Shown piece by piece: positions 33,399-45,301 of a stretch of DNA of 64,000 nucleotides. The DNA lies in contig JADQAV010000014.1 of the NCBI GenBank assembly GCA_019775845.1, positions 248,001 to 312,000 on the forward strand, given 5' to 3'. Both the position numbers and the translations under genes were made by a program. The notes under the pieces are model-generated. The model was not told the DNA's origin. It worked only from the letters and a program-made list of their open reading frames with translations, and did not search any database. Origin of the DNA: Myrmaecium sp. VS I D KN 1. Its lineage: Eukaryota > Ascomycota > Dothideomycetes > Valsariales > Valsariaceae. Within the stretch, counting starts at the first letter, position 1. Each line of letters opens with the position of its first letter.

Positions 33399-35924
33399 GT
33401 TGGATAATCGATGGGTCACCTTAGTAGCCTGGGAGATGAATAAAGGGAGATCAAGATGTAGTATCTCGCTGTCGAAAGATAACGCGGGGCAGAGGCTCCC
33501 TTATAAAGTTCAGGGAAACGGTCAGGGAAGGAAGGTTTTCTCGAGTGGATTGGGGGGACGGGAAGGTCTCGATTGGGGTTATAAAGCGCGGAAGCGGGAG
33601 GACGGATGATAACAAAAGGTCCAGTCCAGCGCCATGCACCCCAGTGGTACTTATGGCTGGCGGGGAGGGGGGGAAGAAGGGGAGGGGGAGGGGAGGGGCA
33701 CACAAAGTCCGACCTTGTTGCATCATCACGCAAGGCTTGGTCCACCGTGCGGTTGAGCCAGCGGGGGGAGGTTTACTGAGGTCCCTCCCTTCGACACATG
33801 ATGTGCGCCATGCCCCAATCGTTCCCCCTCTGAGGGCGTTGTGTGTACCTACTTCGTTTTCCGTTGCGCGGCTGCGGTGCCAGGATTGCACTGCCTTGCC
33901 GACGACGACATGCTGCGGCGGCACCGGTGGCAGTCACGCCCAGGACGCTAGTAAGCTAAGCTGGTTTACCTTACCTATCGCTGTCCACCTATCCATTCAG
34001 AGGGAGGCAGGGCCAGGCAAAAGGGCAGTGCTATTGTGCTATAGGCGTGGGAGGGAACCACGGCGAGTGATCATGGCCTGTCCCTCTGGCGCGCTGAACG
34101 AATGAGAGCGGACTGACCCTTCTGACGTAACACGAGGGAACCTGCCTTCAATCAGATGTTTTACGAGACCGAATTCCTCAGGTGCTTCGATGGCCTGACT
34201 CTTCCTGTTCCGCAACGTGGTTGTGCCTACAGCAGCTTTTTCCCATGGTGTTATACATGACTCCCTAAACACGCGTCCTGCCCTTTCACAAGCTATTGCT
34301 GAGCGATGAGTGGGAGAGTCGAGGTACGAAGTAGCTCCTGTTCGGTCCCCAAGCGGCCGCGGTGGGTACCGAGATGAGACGAGAGACGTCCCCCGCAATC
34401 CTCTAACGCCGGCACCTGGACCCGCAAACTGCTGCACGGGACACATGCCCCCCCGCGTAACCACCTCCCGCTCTAGACCCCGCCGCCTCGTCGCTAACTT
34501 ACCGAACTCTCACCCTTTCTATCGTCCATGCAGTGCAGTGTGCATGGCGGGCTTGGGATGACTGTGAAGTCGAATGAACAAAGCTCCCTCTTTCACCGTT
34601 TTGTAGCTACATATTTATATAAACAACAGTCAAGATAGCATCACCACAGACGTCCATCGTCCAATGTGCACAGTATGGCTGAATCAGCGTGCAGACGTCA
34701 TGATACTACGGCTACATAGGTATACCTACTCCCAGCTACTCATATAGGCTAACGTTAGGGGGAACGAAATGGTTAAGTAGCTACCGTAAGTAAGTACCTA
34801 AACACGCTGCTGCAGATCTCGTCATCTATCGCTTGTTTAACTTTCTCGGCAGCGGGCAGACAGTAACAGTGGTTGAACCTAGCCGCCGCGTATGCAGAGC
34901 GAGACCCCTGATCTCATTCGCTCGAGCTGAACTGGAGCCAAGGAGTTCATCTGAGAGGAAGGCAACCGCTTCGGCTCCTCTGATGGAGATAACACAGGCC
35001 AACAACCGAACGAGATGGCGAACGGGTATCAGGTCAGGATATCAGATCAGTACATACAGAACCGGAATCTCCATGCGAATCTCGGTAGCCATTCGAACAG
35101 CAGGAGATATCAAGGAGATAACGATCCAACACCTGCTTTCCTATGGGAGGGGGGATCAGACGAAAACAATCCCCATGTTTTTGCTGTGTGACTGGCATCA
35201 ATCTGGTGCATGAAGCGACCACCACAGACACGCACTTGAATCGCCCAATGGTTGTCCCACCGCCGCACGAGAGATCCCGCCCGGGCGCTCTCTAACAACG
35301 CCGGCGGGTGGAGCTTAGCGGACTCACGCTCGCTCACATGCACAGCCTCGCGTGGCAGGAAGGCTGTGCCTACAGTAAGTTCGAGCCAAGCGTCTCATCG
35401 TCGTTGGGGCTGAGACAGGCCATTTTTGCGGATGTCGATGAGTCAGTCAGTTGTAAGTGCGTCTGGAGATACCCTTTGTTTGGATTGTTTTGTGATTTTC
35501 CGTGTGTTTTAAGTGTCCCATTTTTCCAAGGACTGCGCTGAGTCTCTCCCACAGACAGGAGAGAATTTGCAACAGCCAGCAAAAGCCCATCCACCCACCC
35601 AAGTTGTCCACCAACTCTCCCCCCTTCCCCGACACCGATGCTTGCTGGGCTCGGACGAGAACTCTCAAGTCCTAGATGAGAAAGAAAAAAAAGGAAATCC
35701 GGTGCCTTCCCGTTAAACGCCCGTAAATGCTCCCCACACAACAAAGGAGAAAAACCTGTGGACACAGGGTGTAAAAGAAAGAAAGAAAACCCCAGTTCAA
35801 TCGTCGCCTCCGACAAATCTCCACACCTCACACACGGTATTGTACCCAACTTGCGAAAAAAAAGAACGCCCCAAAACAATCCTCGCAGACTTCCCTGCTC
35901 GCAAAAGCAGCAGCAGAATGGTAT
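33399..35924. other. Gene-poor region between the small gene and SYF1
   Basis: About 2.5 kb with no gene I can support. It contains G-rich runs near 33660-33700, a TAGGTATACCTA palindrome near 34718-34729 and an AT-rich TATA-like patch near 34610. Short open frames are scattered and domain-free. Confidence 0.45.
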
Positions 35925-38437
35925 TTACAAGTCGGCATCGATGTCGATGGCATCCGGGTTGGCAACGGGGGCAGCCGCCGGGGGGGCCGGTTTGGTGGCG
36001 GATCCGCCTTCCGGCCCGGTACTCGCCGGCACGAAGCCGGCGGGCGCTCGCGCTTGACGCTCCAGGGCGGCCATGGCATCCGCCTTTTCCGACCCCTCGG
36101 GCGCCTCCCCGTCCGTAGTACCGTTGGTCGCCTGTTGGCTTCGTTGAAGCGCCTGCGAAGCGATGAAGTTGACATCCGTGCTACAGCGATGTTAGTCGAT
36201 GCGTCCGGCGAAGGTGATGGATGAACATACTTGAACTGTGCCTGCACGCTACGCTTGATGCGCAGCATTTCCTTGAACGTGTCCTCGTTTCCGTGCTGAA
36301 CCTCAAAGGATTCCCACTTTTGCCAGTAGTCCGGGTTCGTCCGCGGATCGGCGAACTGGGAGCCATGACCCCAAATCGCTCTCGCGCGATCGATCTCCCC
36401 CAGTCTCCGTTCCATCTCGGCAAATTTTATGCACATTTCTTTGGCTTCCGGGTCAGGCAACGCGGAGATCGCCCTCTCGTAGATAGGCCGGGTTGAGGCG
36501 AGGCCGAAGTTGGAAGCCGACTTGGTGATGTAGAAGTTGAACATCTCCATGCGATCTTCGTCGGAGACAGCTCTTGTCGCCCGTTCGTAGATGCGCATCG
36601 CGTGCCGTGCCAGACCGCGTTCCTCTTCCACGGCACCGTACATGAGGTAGAGGACCTTGGCGAATTTCGGAGGACAACCTTCCACAGCTTGCTCGAAGAG
36701 ATCGCGCAGCCTTTCCATACCGATCTTGCGATCGACGGCTTTCGTGAGGTAGAGGTTCCAGAGCTCGAATGCTACAGGGTAGCTGAAAAGATCGAGCCCG
36801 CGTTCATAGATCTTGAATGACTCCTCGAAGTACTCATTCTCCTCGAGGAGGTTGGCGTAGTTGACTACCGTTTGCGGGGTAGCAATCCGGAGCTCAAATA
36901 TCCTCTCGTAAACCTTCTTGGTCTCTTCAAGGCTGCTCACACTCTCCACAAGATCGACATAGAAACTCCACAGTTTCCAGCTCTTGTGCACCCTCTGTTG
37001 TGGCGAGAGGGTTTCGTCGAAATAGTCAACCGTTGACCGTTTCGGAGCCTGCGTAGCCTTAGCCATGATGGCAACCGCTTCGTCAAACTTCTCATTTCGA
37101 AGCTCCATTTCGGCCCATTCGCACCACATCTCCGCAAGCTCGTTGACCGTCTTGAACGGAACCTTGACTGCCTTCTCCATGATGACTCTAGCAGTGCGAA
37201 GGTCGCCGCTTTGCTCGTAGAGCTTCGCATAATCAGCCCACAACTTGTGGAACTGACCAACAGCCTTCTTTGGTTGAATCGCAGCAATTGCATCTGTATA
37301 AGTTTGGACGGCTTCCTTCTTGTTGTCACCCCACAGAGCGACCCGCTTCTCCCATTCATTGACATTGTTGGGATTCTGTCTGAGGAGGACGTCGTTGACC
37401 AGGAAGGGTCGCCGGTCCATCAGTTGCTCGAACCGCATCATCCGGATATCCAGATCCAGATCCAAGTCTTCGTCGACATCACCGTTGGCGGACCGTGAGG
37501 CGGCTTCTTCCATTTTGAGCCCGATCAACGCCTCCTCCGCTTCGGCATAGGTATCGAAGACAATGGAGAAGTCGCGGACCGTCATCACGGTTGTGATGCC
37601 TTCTTCGAAGATGTCGCGCGCTCTTTCGTAGTCTCCCTTGTTGATCCAGTATCGTGCAAGGCCTACCCACAGGATGCCCCTCTGGTCGGCGAAGCGAGCA
37701 ATGCCGCTCCTAATGACCTTTTCAACATCGATGCCGCTCTCTTCACTCGTATCGATCTCCTTAGCGTGGTCGATCATGAGTTCAACCATTTCAGTCCAGA
37801 ACTGGAACGGGCCTTTTGCCTCCTTGCTCTTGAATCTGGAGTTGTTGAGGATGTTGATGTACTGCTTGACGGCTTCGGTGTACTGGCGCATGTCTATTAG
37901 AAGCTCGATGAAGTCTTCCGCGTCTTCCGGGTGGATCTGCATGTACCGTCTCCAGATCTTGACGGCAGTTTCACCGGAAGCCGAGTTCGCAAACGGTCGG
38001 TAGAGCGCCCAGATCCGGTTATGCTGGGTAAGGGGCAACGCACGAAGCGCTCTGTCGAAGGTCCGGCGCGTTGTCGTGACCAATGGCTGCTTCATCAGGA
38101 AAGACAGATACATCTCCCATATCCTAGGCATCTTGTTCAAGAGAACCAGAGCTCGTTCGAACAATGCGTTCACCTTAACATAGTGCGGTGCATACTTCGC
38201 TGGATTCTTCCCCTCGAGGTGTTTGGTCCGAAGTTCGAGATACATCTTCCACAGCTTGTACGATCGCGGGAGGGTGGTGCAGGCACGCTCTAAGACGAAG
38301 GCCTGTTCCAGCAAGCTTCCATGTTGTCGCTTGAAGTTGGCGTAGTCCAGCCACGGCTTTATGCTGCCTGGATTCCTGCTGATCTCCTGTTCGTAGATTG
38401 CATCGTTGTCCGTGATAAGGTAGAGATCCGAAGACAT
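35925..38437 (-). CDS. SYF1: Pre-mRNA-splicing factor Syf1
   Basis: Minus-strand exons 38437-36231 and 36180-35925 join to 820 aa. Syf1 is a HAT-repeat scaffold of the Prp19-associated (NineTeen) complex, which stabilises the catalytic spliceosome. The protein is almost wholly helical HAT repeats: W...Y...E patterns recur from residue 15 to about 740. It starts SSDLYLITDNDAIYEQEI, as in the family. The short second exon restores QFNTDVNFIASQAL and ends in a Pro/Ala-rich tail with acidic DIDADL. An ATG 63 nt upstream is in frame, but the 38437 start matches homologues better. It is divergent from VMA8 with 479 bp between the starts. Confidence 0.95.
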
Positions 38438-38916
38438 TGTCGATGCGCGCTTCGGTCGAGGGACGCTATTGACCACGGACCGCAGGAGCTCTCCGGGCAT
38501 CGCTCAGAGAGCGCGATCCTTGCCTGCGCTGGCCCAAGGAGAGACGGGATGCAGAGGCAGTGCGATGGCGTGGTAGTCGTCCGATGGTGCCGCAGGTCCT
38601 CTTGCTACAGTGAGCTGGTCGCACTGTACAGTAGGTAACTCGTACGGTTAGAGAAACGCTCTGCGGTTGGAAGATGCGGACCAAGCGCTCGCTAAAACTT
38701 GCCCGCCGAGGCGGCATCCAACCAGGCGCGCATATGCCATGCTATCACCCTGCCGAACCTCCACTGCTGCCGATAGCTACTACGGTATCGATACCTCCTC
38801 CTGCAGTCGCAATAGTTGCAGTCGTCGCATCTGCTCTCAGCCTTTGCCTCCCCGCTTTATTTTCCTCTCTTTGCAATTTTATAGTTTCCTTGCCCGGCTA
38901 AGACAAACCTGTCACA
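38438..38916. promoter_or_regulatory. Shared divergent promoter SYF1 / VMA8
   Basis: 479 bp between the two start codons must serve both housekeeping genes. No TATA box is obvious. A pyrimidine-rich stretch (38850-38895) precedes VMA8. Confidence 0.55.
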
Positions 38917-39902
38917 ATGTCGGGGAGCGGGGTAAGTGATAGGAGCTACACCGAGCTATCTACACATGGTGAGCTTACAGGACGATAGGCAAGAGAGGCT
39001 GTCTTCCCCACACGGCAGTCCTTGGGTCTTATGAAGAGCAAGTTGAAGGGTGCACAACAAGGGCATGATCTGCTGAAGAGGAAAAGTGAAGCTCTTACCA
39101 AGTATGGAGCGACGATGAGAACATGACAGTTGTTCAACGCTAACAGCTATTTCCAGACGATTCAGAGGTAGCCAGCAAACAACTCTGCTTTTAGTCCCGG
39201 ATCTAACGCATGCGCAGAAATCACCCGCCGCATTGATGAGGCAAAGAGGAAGATGGGTCGTGTCATGCAAATCGCAGCTTTCTCACTCGCCGAAGTTACC
39301 TACGCCGTGGGAGGGGATATAGGTTACCAGATCCAAGAATCCGCCAAGAATGCAAGGTTCCGCGTCCGGACGAAGCAAGAGAACGTTTCGGGTGTATTCC
39401 TACCCCAGTTCGAAAGCTATACTACCGAGGGCAACAATGACTTCGGTCTCACAGGTCTGGGTAAAGGTGGACAACAAGTACAACGGTGCAGGGAGACATA
39501 TGCGAGAGCTGTGGAGACACTGGTTGAGCTTGCTAGTCTGCAGACAGCCTTCGTTATCCTTGACGAAGTCATCAAAGTGGTGAATCGGCGAGTCAATGCG
39601 ATGTGAGTGGCCATTCCCCACTGACGGAATCGTGCTAACTGCCCATTCGCAGCGAACACGTCATTATCCCGCGCACTGAGAATACGATCAAATACATCAA
39701 CTCCGAATTGGATGAGCTGGACAGAGAGGAATTCTATAGGTTGAAGAAGGTGTCCGGGAAGAAAGGTCGTGATGCTGCCGCTGCCGAGGTGGAACGGAAC
39801 CAGAAACTTGCAGATGAGGAAGAGAAGGAGAGGAAGAAGGACGAAGAGGTGGAAAGGAAGGATCTGCTTGGAGACCAAGATAATGAAGATGTCATCTTCT
39901 AG
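38917..39902 (+). CDS. VMA8: V-type H+-ATPase subunit D
   Basis: Exons 38917-38931, 38989-39101, 39157-39167 (11 nt), 39218-39602 and 39653-39902 join to 257 aa. Subunit D is the central rotor stalk of the V1 sector and couples ATP hydrolysis to proton pumping into the vacuole. The spliced N-terminus reads AREAVFPTRQSLGLMKSKLK, followed by LLKRKSEALTKRFREI, the long coiled-coil helix of the family. The 11-nt exon supplies most of KRFRE. Residues about 70-180 are the central part with ERYVTEGNND-like text (here ESYTTEGNND). The second long helix (about 175-215) carries IIPRTENTIKYI. The tail is a charged Lys/Glu helix ending DVIF. Length is normal for fungi. Convergent with the snRNP gene, 202 bp apart. 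Confidence 0.96.
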
Positions 39903-40104
39903 GTCACCATGTATATACTAGGACCGTGGTTTAGTCATGTTCGTACATCTCCATTAGCGAATTTCTTCATCGATGCATCATCCTTCCTCGACCAAAAACC
40001 GGTATACGTCCGTTGTTGTTGGCGAACAGAGCCCTCACAACGTTCCGGATACACGCTTATCCCACAATGTTCAATACGCCTTAAACGCCGCCATGTCTGT
40101 ATCT

Positions 40105-41022
40105 CTATTGCCTTTGGTATGTGACCTTCATGGGCTTACGCTCTGCTCCGAGCGGCATCCCCGCTGTGCTCTCCTTCGCACTGATAGCACCGTTCTCTGC
40201 TTCATATTCCACGAAAGCAATGCCTTTCCTCATCGGCACCAAACGAACTTCTCTGAAGCCATCGAACTTGTTGAAGATCTCGGTAAGGGTGTCGACGTCC
40301 GCATCGTCGGGAAGGTTCTGGACGAAGAGGACTTTGTTAGGAGGTAGGTACTCGTCCGGAACGGCCGCAGGTCCACCGGCAGTAGACTTGAGAGGGCCTC
40401 TTCCAGTCTTCGCTACCTTCGGCGCCTGGCCAGGCTCTGCAGCGGCGGGAGCAGGGCGCTTCAGTTGCTTCTGGGCTTGCTTGCGCTCTACACACGAATC
40501 GTTAGCTGCATGCACTCCAAGCACCACCTACGGCGCTGCTGACCTTTCTCCGCCAACCGTCTCCGCTTATGCTGCTCGAACTCCTCCTCCGTCGCCTCCC
40601 TCTTCACAACCGCGTCGCTCGGCGTCTTCGCATAGTCGATCACCATGGGCTTGTCGAAGAGCTCGAACCCCTGCATGTCGTCCAGCGCTTGCGACGCCGC
40701 CTCCTGGCTGTCGAACACGATGAACGCCTGGCCCTTCCGCTCTAAGCTCTTCTTCGCCACGATCTCGAGGATCTCGCCATAGCCGCCGAAGATTTCGCGC
40801 AACGCCTCCTTGAGCTCGTCGATTTTTATGCGCTCTTCCAGGTTCCTCACCTAGTGGAGTCGGTGCGGTTAGAGAGGCGCGTGATCGCGGCGGCGGAGAA
40901 GACAGATACGTACATATAAACTGCGGGTCTGGTTAGTAAGCTGTCGCGAAAAGTGACGAAGGGAAAACTTGCGTTGAGTTCGGGGGAGTGCCATTAGGCG
41001 ACGGCGTTAATGTCACAGCCAT
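40105..41022 (-). CDS. U1A/U2B''-type snRNP protein with two RRMs
   Basis: Minus-strand exons 41022-40973, 40920-40914 (7 nt), 40850-40544 and 40487-40105 join to 248 aa. The protein should bind a U1 or U2 snRNA stem-loop in the spliceosome. RRM1 (about residues 16-95) starts STLYVRNLEERIK, with RNP1 KGQAFIVF. A charged linker rich in KR and Ala/Pro follows. RRM2 (about 172-248) has LFVQNLP and KGIAFVEY, with the typical C-terminal end. The first intron (40972-40921) must use a GC donor (GCAAGT) and has a TACTAAC branch site; no GT choice keeps RRM1 in frame. The second exon is only 7 nt. U1A versus U2B'' cannot be settled by eye. An upstream in-frame ATG at 41121 is possible. Confidence 0.9.
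40921..40972 (-). other. GC-AG intron in the snRNP gene
   Basis: The donor reads GCAAGT, the branch TACTAAC and the acceptor CGCAG. With the next 7-nt exon it restores STLYVRNL. A GT donor at this place would break the frame. Confidence 0.8.
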
Positions 41023-41565
41023 GGTGGTCGTGGTGGGTGCTGGCTTGCGGGTGTTGGTAGAGCTCTGCTGCTCTTGCCGGTGAAGTTGGAGCGCATGCCG
41101 ATGCGGTCGGGTTGCGATCATTAGAGCTGGCAGGTTTAGCCGATCGGCAAAAAAAGCTTCGGATGGATTGCGCCGAGGGGTGACAACCTTAACCTCCCTA
41201 CAACTCCAGCTCTGGGAGTAGGTCAGGAACTGGATGATTGCTACCAGCGAGGATGTCCTCTATAGACAAGGTATAAACTGCCTGACGGGCTCTCGTACCT
41301 TCGGGCAAAATGCTTTCCATTTTTAAAAGGCGGGTACCACGTATAAGGCAATTGCACATCAACTCGCCGGGCCTGAAAGCGCCGGCTTGAATGCTCTCAA
41401 TGAGGAAGGCAGAATCATAGCCTCATAGTCATGGTTCTTCCATCTTTCTTCTACCTTACCTTACTATATGTCACTTTGATTCTCTTTTCTGTCTGATTCT
41501 TGTGGCTATCTCGTGTACAATTAATCGAAAGCTCAAGTTTCTTCAATTCACTATTGTTACCCACC
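41023..41565. promoter_or_regulatory. Divergent promoter snRNP gene / DHA1-type MFS gene
   Basis: 543 bp between the two starts. It is T-rich on plus ahead of the MFS start. No specific element named. Confidence 0.45.
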
Positions 41566-43113
41566 ATGGCAGTTTATTCCTTATGGCAGACCATGAAGCG
41601 CGCCATTCCCTTCCTTTATGATCCAGACACGCCGCCCATCGCTTTACAATGGCGGTCACATACTGTCTTCATCGTTTTCACGATCGCATTCGGCATGTTC
41701 ACGGATATGTTCCTTTACAGCCTTATTGTGCCCGTCATTCCTTTCATGCTCGAGGACCGTCTCCGCTTTCCTGAGGAGCAGATTCAAACCCTCACATCGG
41801 GGCTCCTAGCAGCCTTTGCTGCTGCTTCGATGGCTGCTTCACCGATTGCTGGGTTTCTGGCAGACAGATTCTCGAATACCCGGCGTGTCCCTTTCCTGCT
41901 GGGGCTGGTGATGCTTGCCTACGGTACCGGTCTGCTTGCTCTGGCGCAAACGGTGCCTGCACTGCTACTTGCGCGTGCTCTCCAAGGCGCAAGTAGCGGA
42001 GTGGTATGGGCTGTGGGTTTGGCAGTATGCATGGAGACGGTCGGCCCTGATCATATGGGCAAGACCATTGGAACCGCAAGTGCCCTCCATTGTCTCCGCG
42101 CTGACCGACTGTTCTGATTCTCGGTCCAGATATTCACCTTCCTCTCGGTGGGTTGTCTTTTTGCTCCGGTCGCTGGAGGCATACTCTATGCTAGTACGGG
42201 TTACGCCGGCATTTTCTGGGTCAGCGTTGGCCTCCTCATGGCTGATTTCTACATGAGGTTGCTCGTCATCGAAAAGAGGGTCGCTCAATCATATATGGAT
42301 GCAAGTGACGAGGAGGACGAAGAGGAGTCTTCTCAAGATGATGAGGAGAGCCCTCTCCTTCAGCGAACGTGCTCCAATGACTTTCAGGGCGATGAGGTCG
42401 AAATGCCTCAGAACGATAATTGGCTCGGTCAAAAGGTCCCGATCATAACCTGCCTCGGGAACATGAACCTAATTGTGGCCCTCATCGTTTGTTTCGTCCA
42501 AGCCATTCTCATTGGGAGTTTCGAAGCTACCATTCCAGTCGTTGCTTCAGAGTATTTCTCTGCCGATTCAAAACTTGCCGGCCCTCTGATGCTCCCTTTA
42601 GGAGTGTCCGATCTTTTTCTAGGACCTTTCGCAGGGCGGGCCGTGGATCGATACGGTACTAAACTGGTAGCCACCATAGGCTACGGCTACCTTTCTTTGG
42701 TGCTGATCCTCTTACGTCTCCCACATCCGGACGGAACGCCTCAGGTCGCGCTCTATGCCTTCATCCTCACTCTCTGCGGGCTGGGTCTGTCCATCGTCAA
42801 CGCACCAGGCTTGGTGGAAGCTTCGAGGGTCATAGATAAAGTATACAGGGAGCATCCGGAGCGATTCGGCTCTAACGGGCCATATGGTCAGCTCTACGGG
42901 CTTAACTCCATGGTTTGGAGTGGTGGTTTGGCGGTAGGCCCTCTGCTTGCTGGATCATTAAAGGATTTTATCGGATATGGGAACATGGCTGCGGTCATGG
43001 CAGGGCTATCTGCTTTCACGGCGGCATTGTCGTTCTGTTGGTTGGGGAGTTCACCGCAAACGGTCGAGCGAGTCGAAACCCCACGGGTGTATTCATTGAT
43101 TCCGGGTTTGTAG
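41566..43113 (+). CDS. MFS drug/amine antiporter (DHA1/VMAT-like)
   Basis: Exons 41566-42075 and 42130-43113 join to 497 aa. Twelve membrane segments are visible. TM1 is followed by LYSLIVPVIPFML, a DHA1 signature, and the TM2-3 loop has GFLADRFSNTRRVPF. The TM6-TM7 loop is long and very acidic (DEEDEEESSQDDEE), then LLQR. The second half carries GRAVDRYGTK and the PYGQLYGLNS block seen in vesicular-amine-transporter-like fungal carriers. The intron (42076-42129) begins GCAAGT, so it is a GC-AG intron; with it spliced the frame reads GKTIGTIFTFLSVG, the conserved TM5 motif C region. The substrate is unknown; export of a small molecule or toxic compound is likely. Confidence 0.9.
42076..42129 (+). 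other. GC-AG intron in the DHA1-type MFS gene
   Basis: The donor is GCAAGT and the acceptor GTCCAG. Splicing at a GT two bases later would shift the frame, and retention adds a stop after 14 codons. Confidence 0.8.
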
Positions 43114-43452
43114 ATGGGGCACTGAACTGGATTTCACATTCTAGCACCAGAAAGACTGAGGACCTCATGAACCATATTGCAGAAACGCACGCGCCGGCGC
43201 GGGCTTATTGTGCGGTAGATAATGCGGCCAAGGTGATGATGCAGGCCTAGAAAGGTGTCTAAAAGCCGCCTTTACATCGGGTTTGTTGTACTCAAAGATT
43301 CCGTTTCTTTTTGTTTTTCCTGATAACGTGAGCCGTGGTGCGGACTGCTGATGCCTTGCTTTGAACCACTCAACCATGGGAGTTATGTGTTGGATGAGTG
43401 CTGTGTCATCTCATCTCCAGCGACAGACGAAGGCGTAGTTTTGTATGAATGC
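43114..43452. other. Convergent intergenic region (MFS / DcpS)
   Basis: 339 bp holding two 3' ends; nothing else recognised. Confidence 0.4.
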
Positions 43453-44588
43453 CTACGCAGCCTTGGACCGCTCCTTCAAAGGCTGAAAGACCTCCGTCCA
43501 CAGCTCGCTCGCTTCACCGAGATGGTAGGTCAAACTGACATCGGCCATGCCGGCGTCCTCCCCGCCGGCCATGGTTTCGAGCTGGCTGATGATGTTTTCC
43601 AAGCCCAGCGCCTTCCCTGTAGCCTGCGTCGGGCCGGCTTCGAGCGCCACATTCACGATGTGGATGTGGAAGTGGTAGTAGGTGGGTTGGTCTCGAATCA
43701 GTCAGCTTTCTCGGAAACAGCAGACTCGGGACGTTTTATGCAGTACGTACAGTGGATGTAGAGTTTCAGTTGGTCCGACTCCAGCTCGGGATACAGTTTG
43801 ATGGTGGCGTCGATCAGCTTCTCCCGCATATGCTTCAGCCAGGGGACGTGCTTCTTCTGCAGACTTCTCACGGACCAGATGTCTCGCCTTTCGACCAAGC
43901 CAAGGAGGTGGAGGCTGGACATGGTCTTACGGTCCCAGTTGCTACAAAAGCAGCGTTAGTCTCTGTGTGAGTGAGATGCGGGGAAAGCGCTTACAGGTCA
44001 GGAAGCAGCAAGAACCCTTCATCTCCGTGCTGGCGGTAGATCACGTCTTCCTGCTCGGTCCGGCCCTCGATGATGTTGAACACCCAGTTCAACCTCCCCT
44101 CCTCACGGTGCCGTTGCATCAGCGGCTGTACATGCTCGCGGTAGATCTCCGGCGTCTCCGTCACCATGCGCACGCCTTGCTGGGAGTACTTCTTGATGTG
44201 CTTCTCGGTGCAGGGGTAGATGAGGTTAAGCTTCAGATCCGGTGGCTGAGAGGACGAGGATGACGCCGACGCGCTCGATGCCAGGAACCAGCTGTAGATA
44301 TCGTTCGCGCCGAGGTTCTTGATGTTCGCCAGAGAGGATACGAAGGTGGATAGATGTTGGTCGTCGGTAGCGAACGCGGCGCGCTCGGCCATCAGGATAC
44401 CAGGCTTCGAGTCGATCTCGCCGAGGAGGACAAACCGGCGCCCGGCTTGGTCTAGGATGGATAATGTTAGATTCCGAATCAGATCATGGCCGCTGGCCGT
44501 TGACGCAGATACCTTGGTTCAGTAGCCGTGTCAGTTTGAATTTGGGTATCAGCGCTTCGGCGGCTTCGTTAAGGGATCGATCAGCCAT
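43453..44588 (-). CDS. DCS1: Scavenger mRNA-decapping enzyme DcpS (HIT family)
   Basis: Minus-strand exons 44588-44513, 44451-43995, 43941-43751 and 43691-43453 join to 320 aa. DcpS hydrolyses the m7GpppN cap left after 3'-to-5' mRNA decay. The N-terminal swapped domain (about 1-120) contains the FKLTRLLNQ start and a Ser-rich insert. The C-terminal HIT domain has NWDRKTMSSLHLLGLVERRDIWSVRSL and a catalytic triad block that emerges only after splicing: QPTYYHFHIHIVNV, with His248-His250-His252. Introns are 53-61 nt. It is convergent with the MFS gene and divergent from POLD4. All key histidines are present, so it should be active. Confidence 0.95.
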
Positions 44589-45301
44589 GGCGAAGGAGGA
44601 TAGCTGAAGGTTCGGGTCTCTTCTGAATGGCTTTCGGCTTAGGCAAATATATGTATATCTCTGACAGATTTCTGGTGCTTGGGATTTTAGTACGGTTTTC
44701 ACTTGAGTTCTAAATAAGAATTGCAGCAATGGCCGAAAGGAAGTGATTATAGCTCTAGATGTCCAATATCAAAAACATGGGGTTTTAGGGACAGAAAAAT
44801 GACAGCTCAAAGGTACAAAGAGCAAGAAGATGATAGAAAACAAATTTGAGGACTTGAAAAATTGTGTTGAACTTACAGTATAAAGTAGATTCTTATAGAA
44901 GCGCTTTGATGAAGGTAGGCGGTTATGAGTTCCTCAGCCATGGAGTCGCCAGACTCGAGCTAGTCCGAAATCGGAACAACTATTAGTTGCACGGGACGCA
45001 CGGGCCAGCAGAACCCGTGCCTCCGCGTTCCGTGATGGCAGGCCAATTGCTCGGGAGACAGTAAGCGTCATTTCATCATCCACCCAGCCTCCCGATAGTT
45101 TCATACCGTAGCAACCTCAACTTGATCAATCTCTCCACGCAAAAGATCTCTACCGACAGTGCTCCGAATACAGCTACCTCTTACGGGCGCATAATCAATC
45201 ATTGCTCACCAAATAGAGTCGCTCTTCTTCTCCAATCCTCGCATTCACGCTTTCGACACGAGAACCAGCCACTGCTGCGGAGCGCCATCAATCCCGCAAC
45301 C
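44589..45301. promoter_or_regulatory. Divergent promoter DcpS / POLD4
   Basis: 713 bp, AT-leaning near 44700-44890. Nothing specific named. Confidence 0.45.

Noticed and set aside
43320-43390. tRNA-like A-box string on minus (TGGTTGAGTGG)
   Set aside because: No B-box at the right distance and no acceptor stem.
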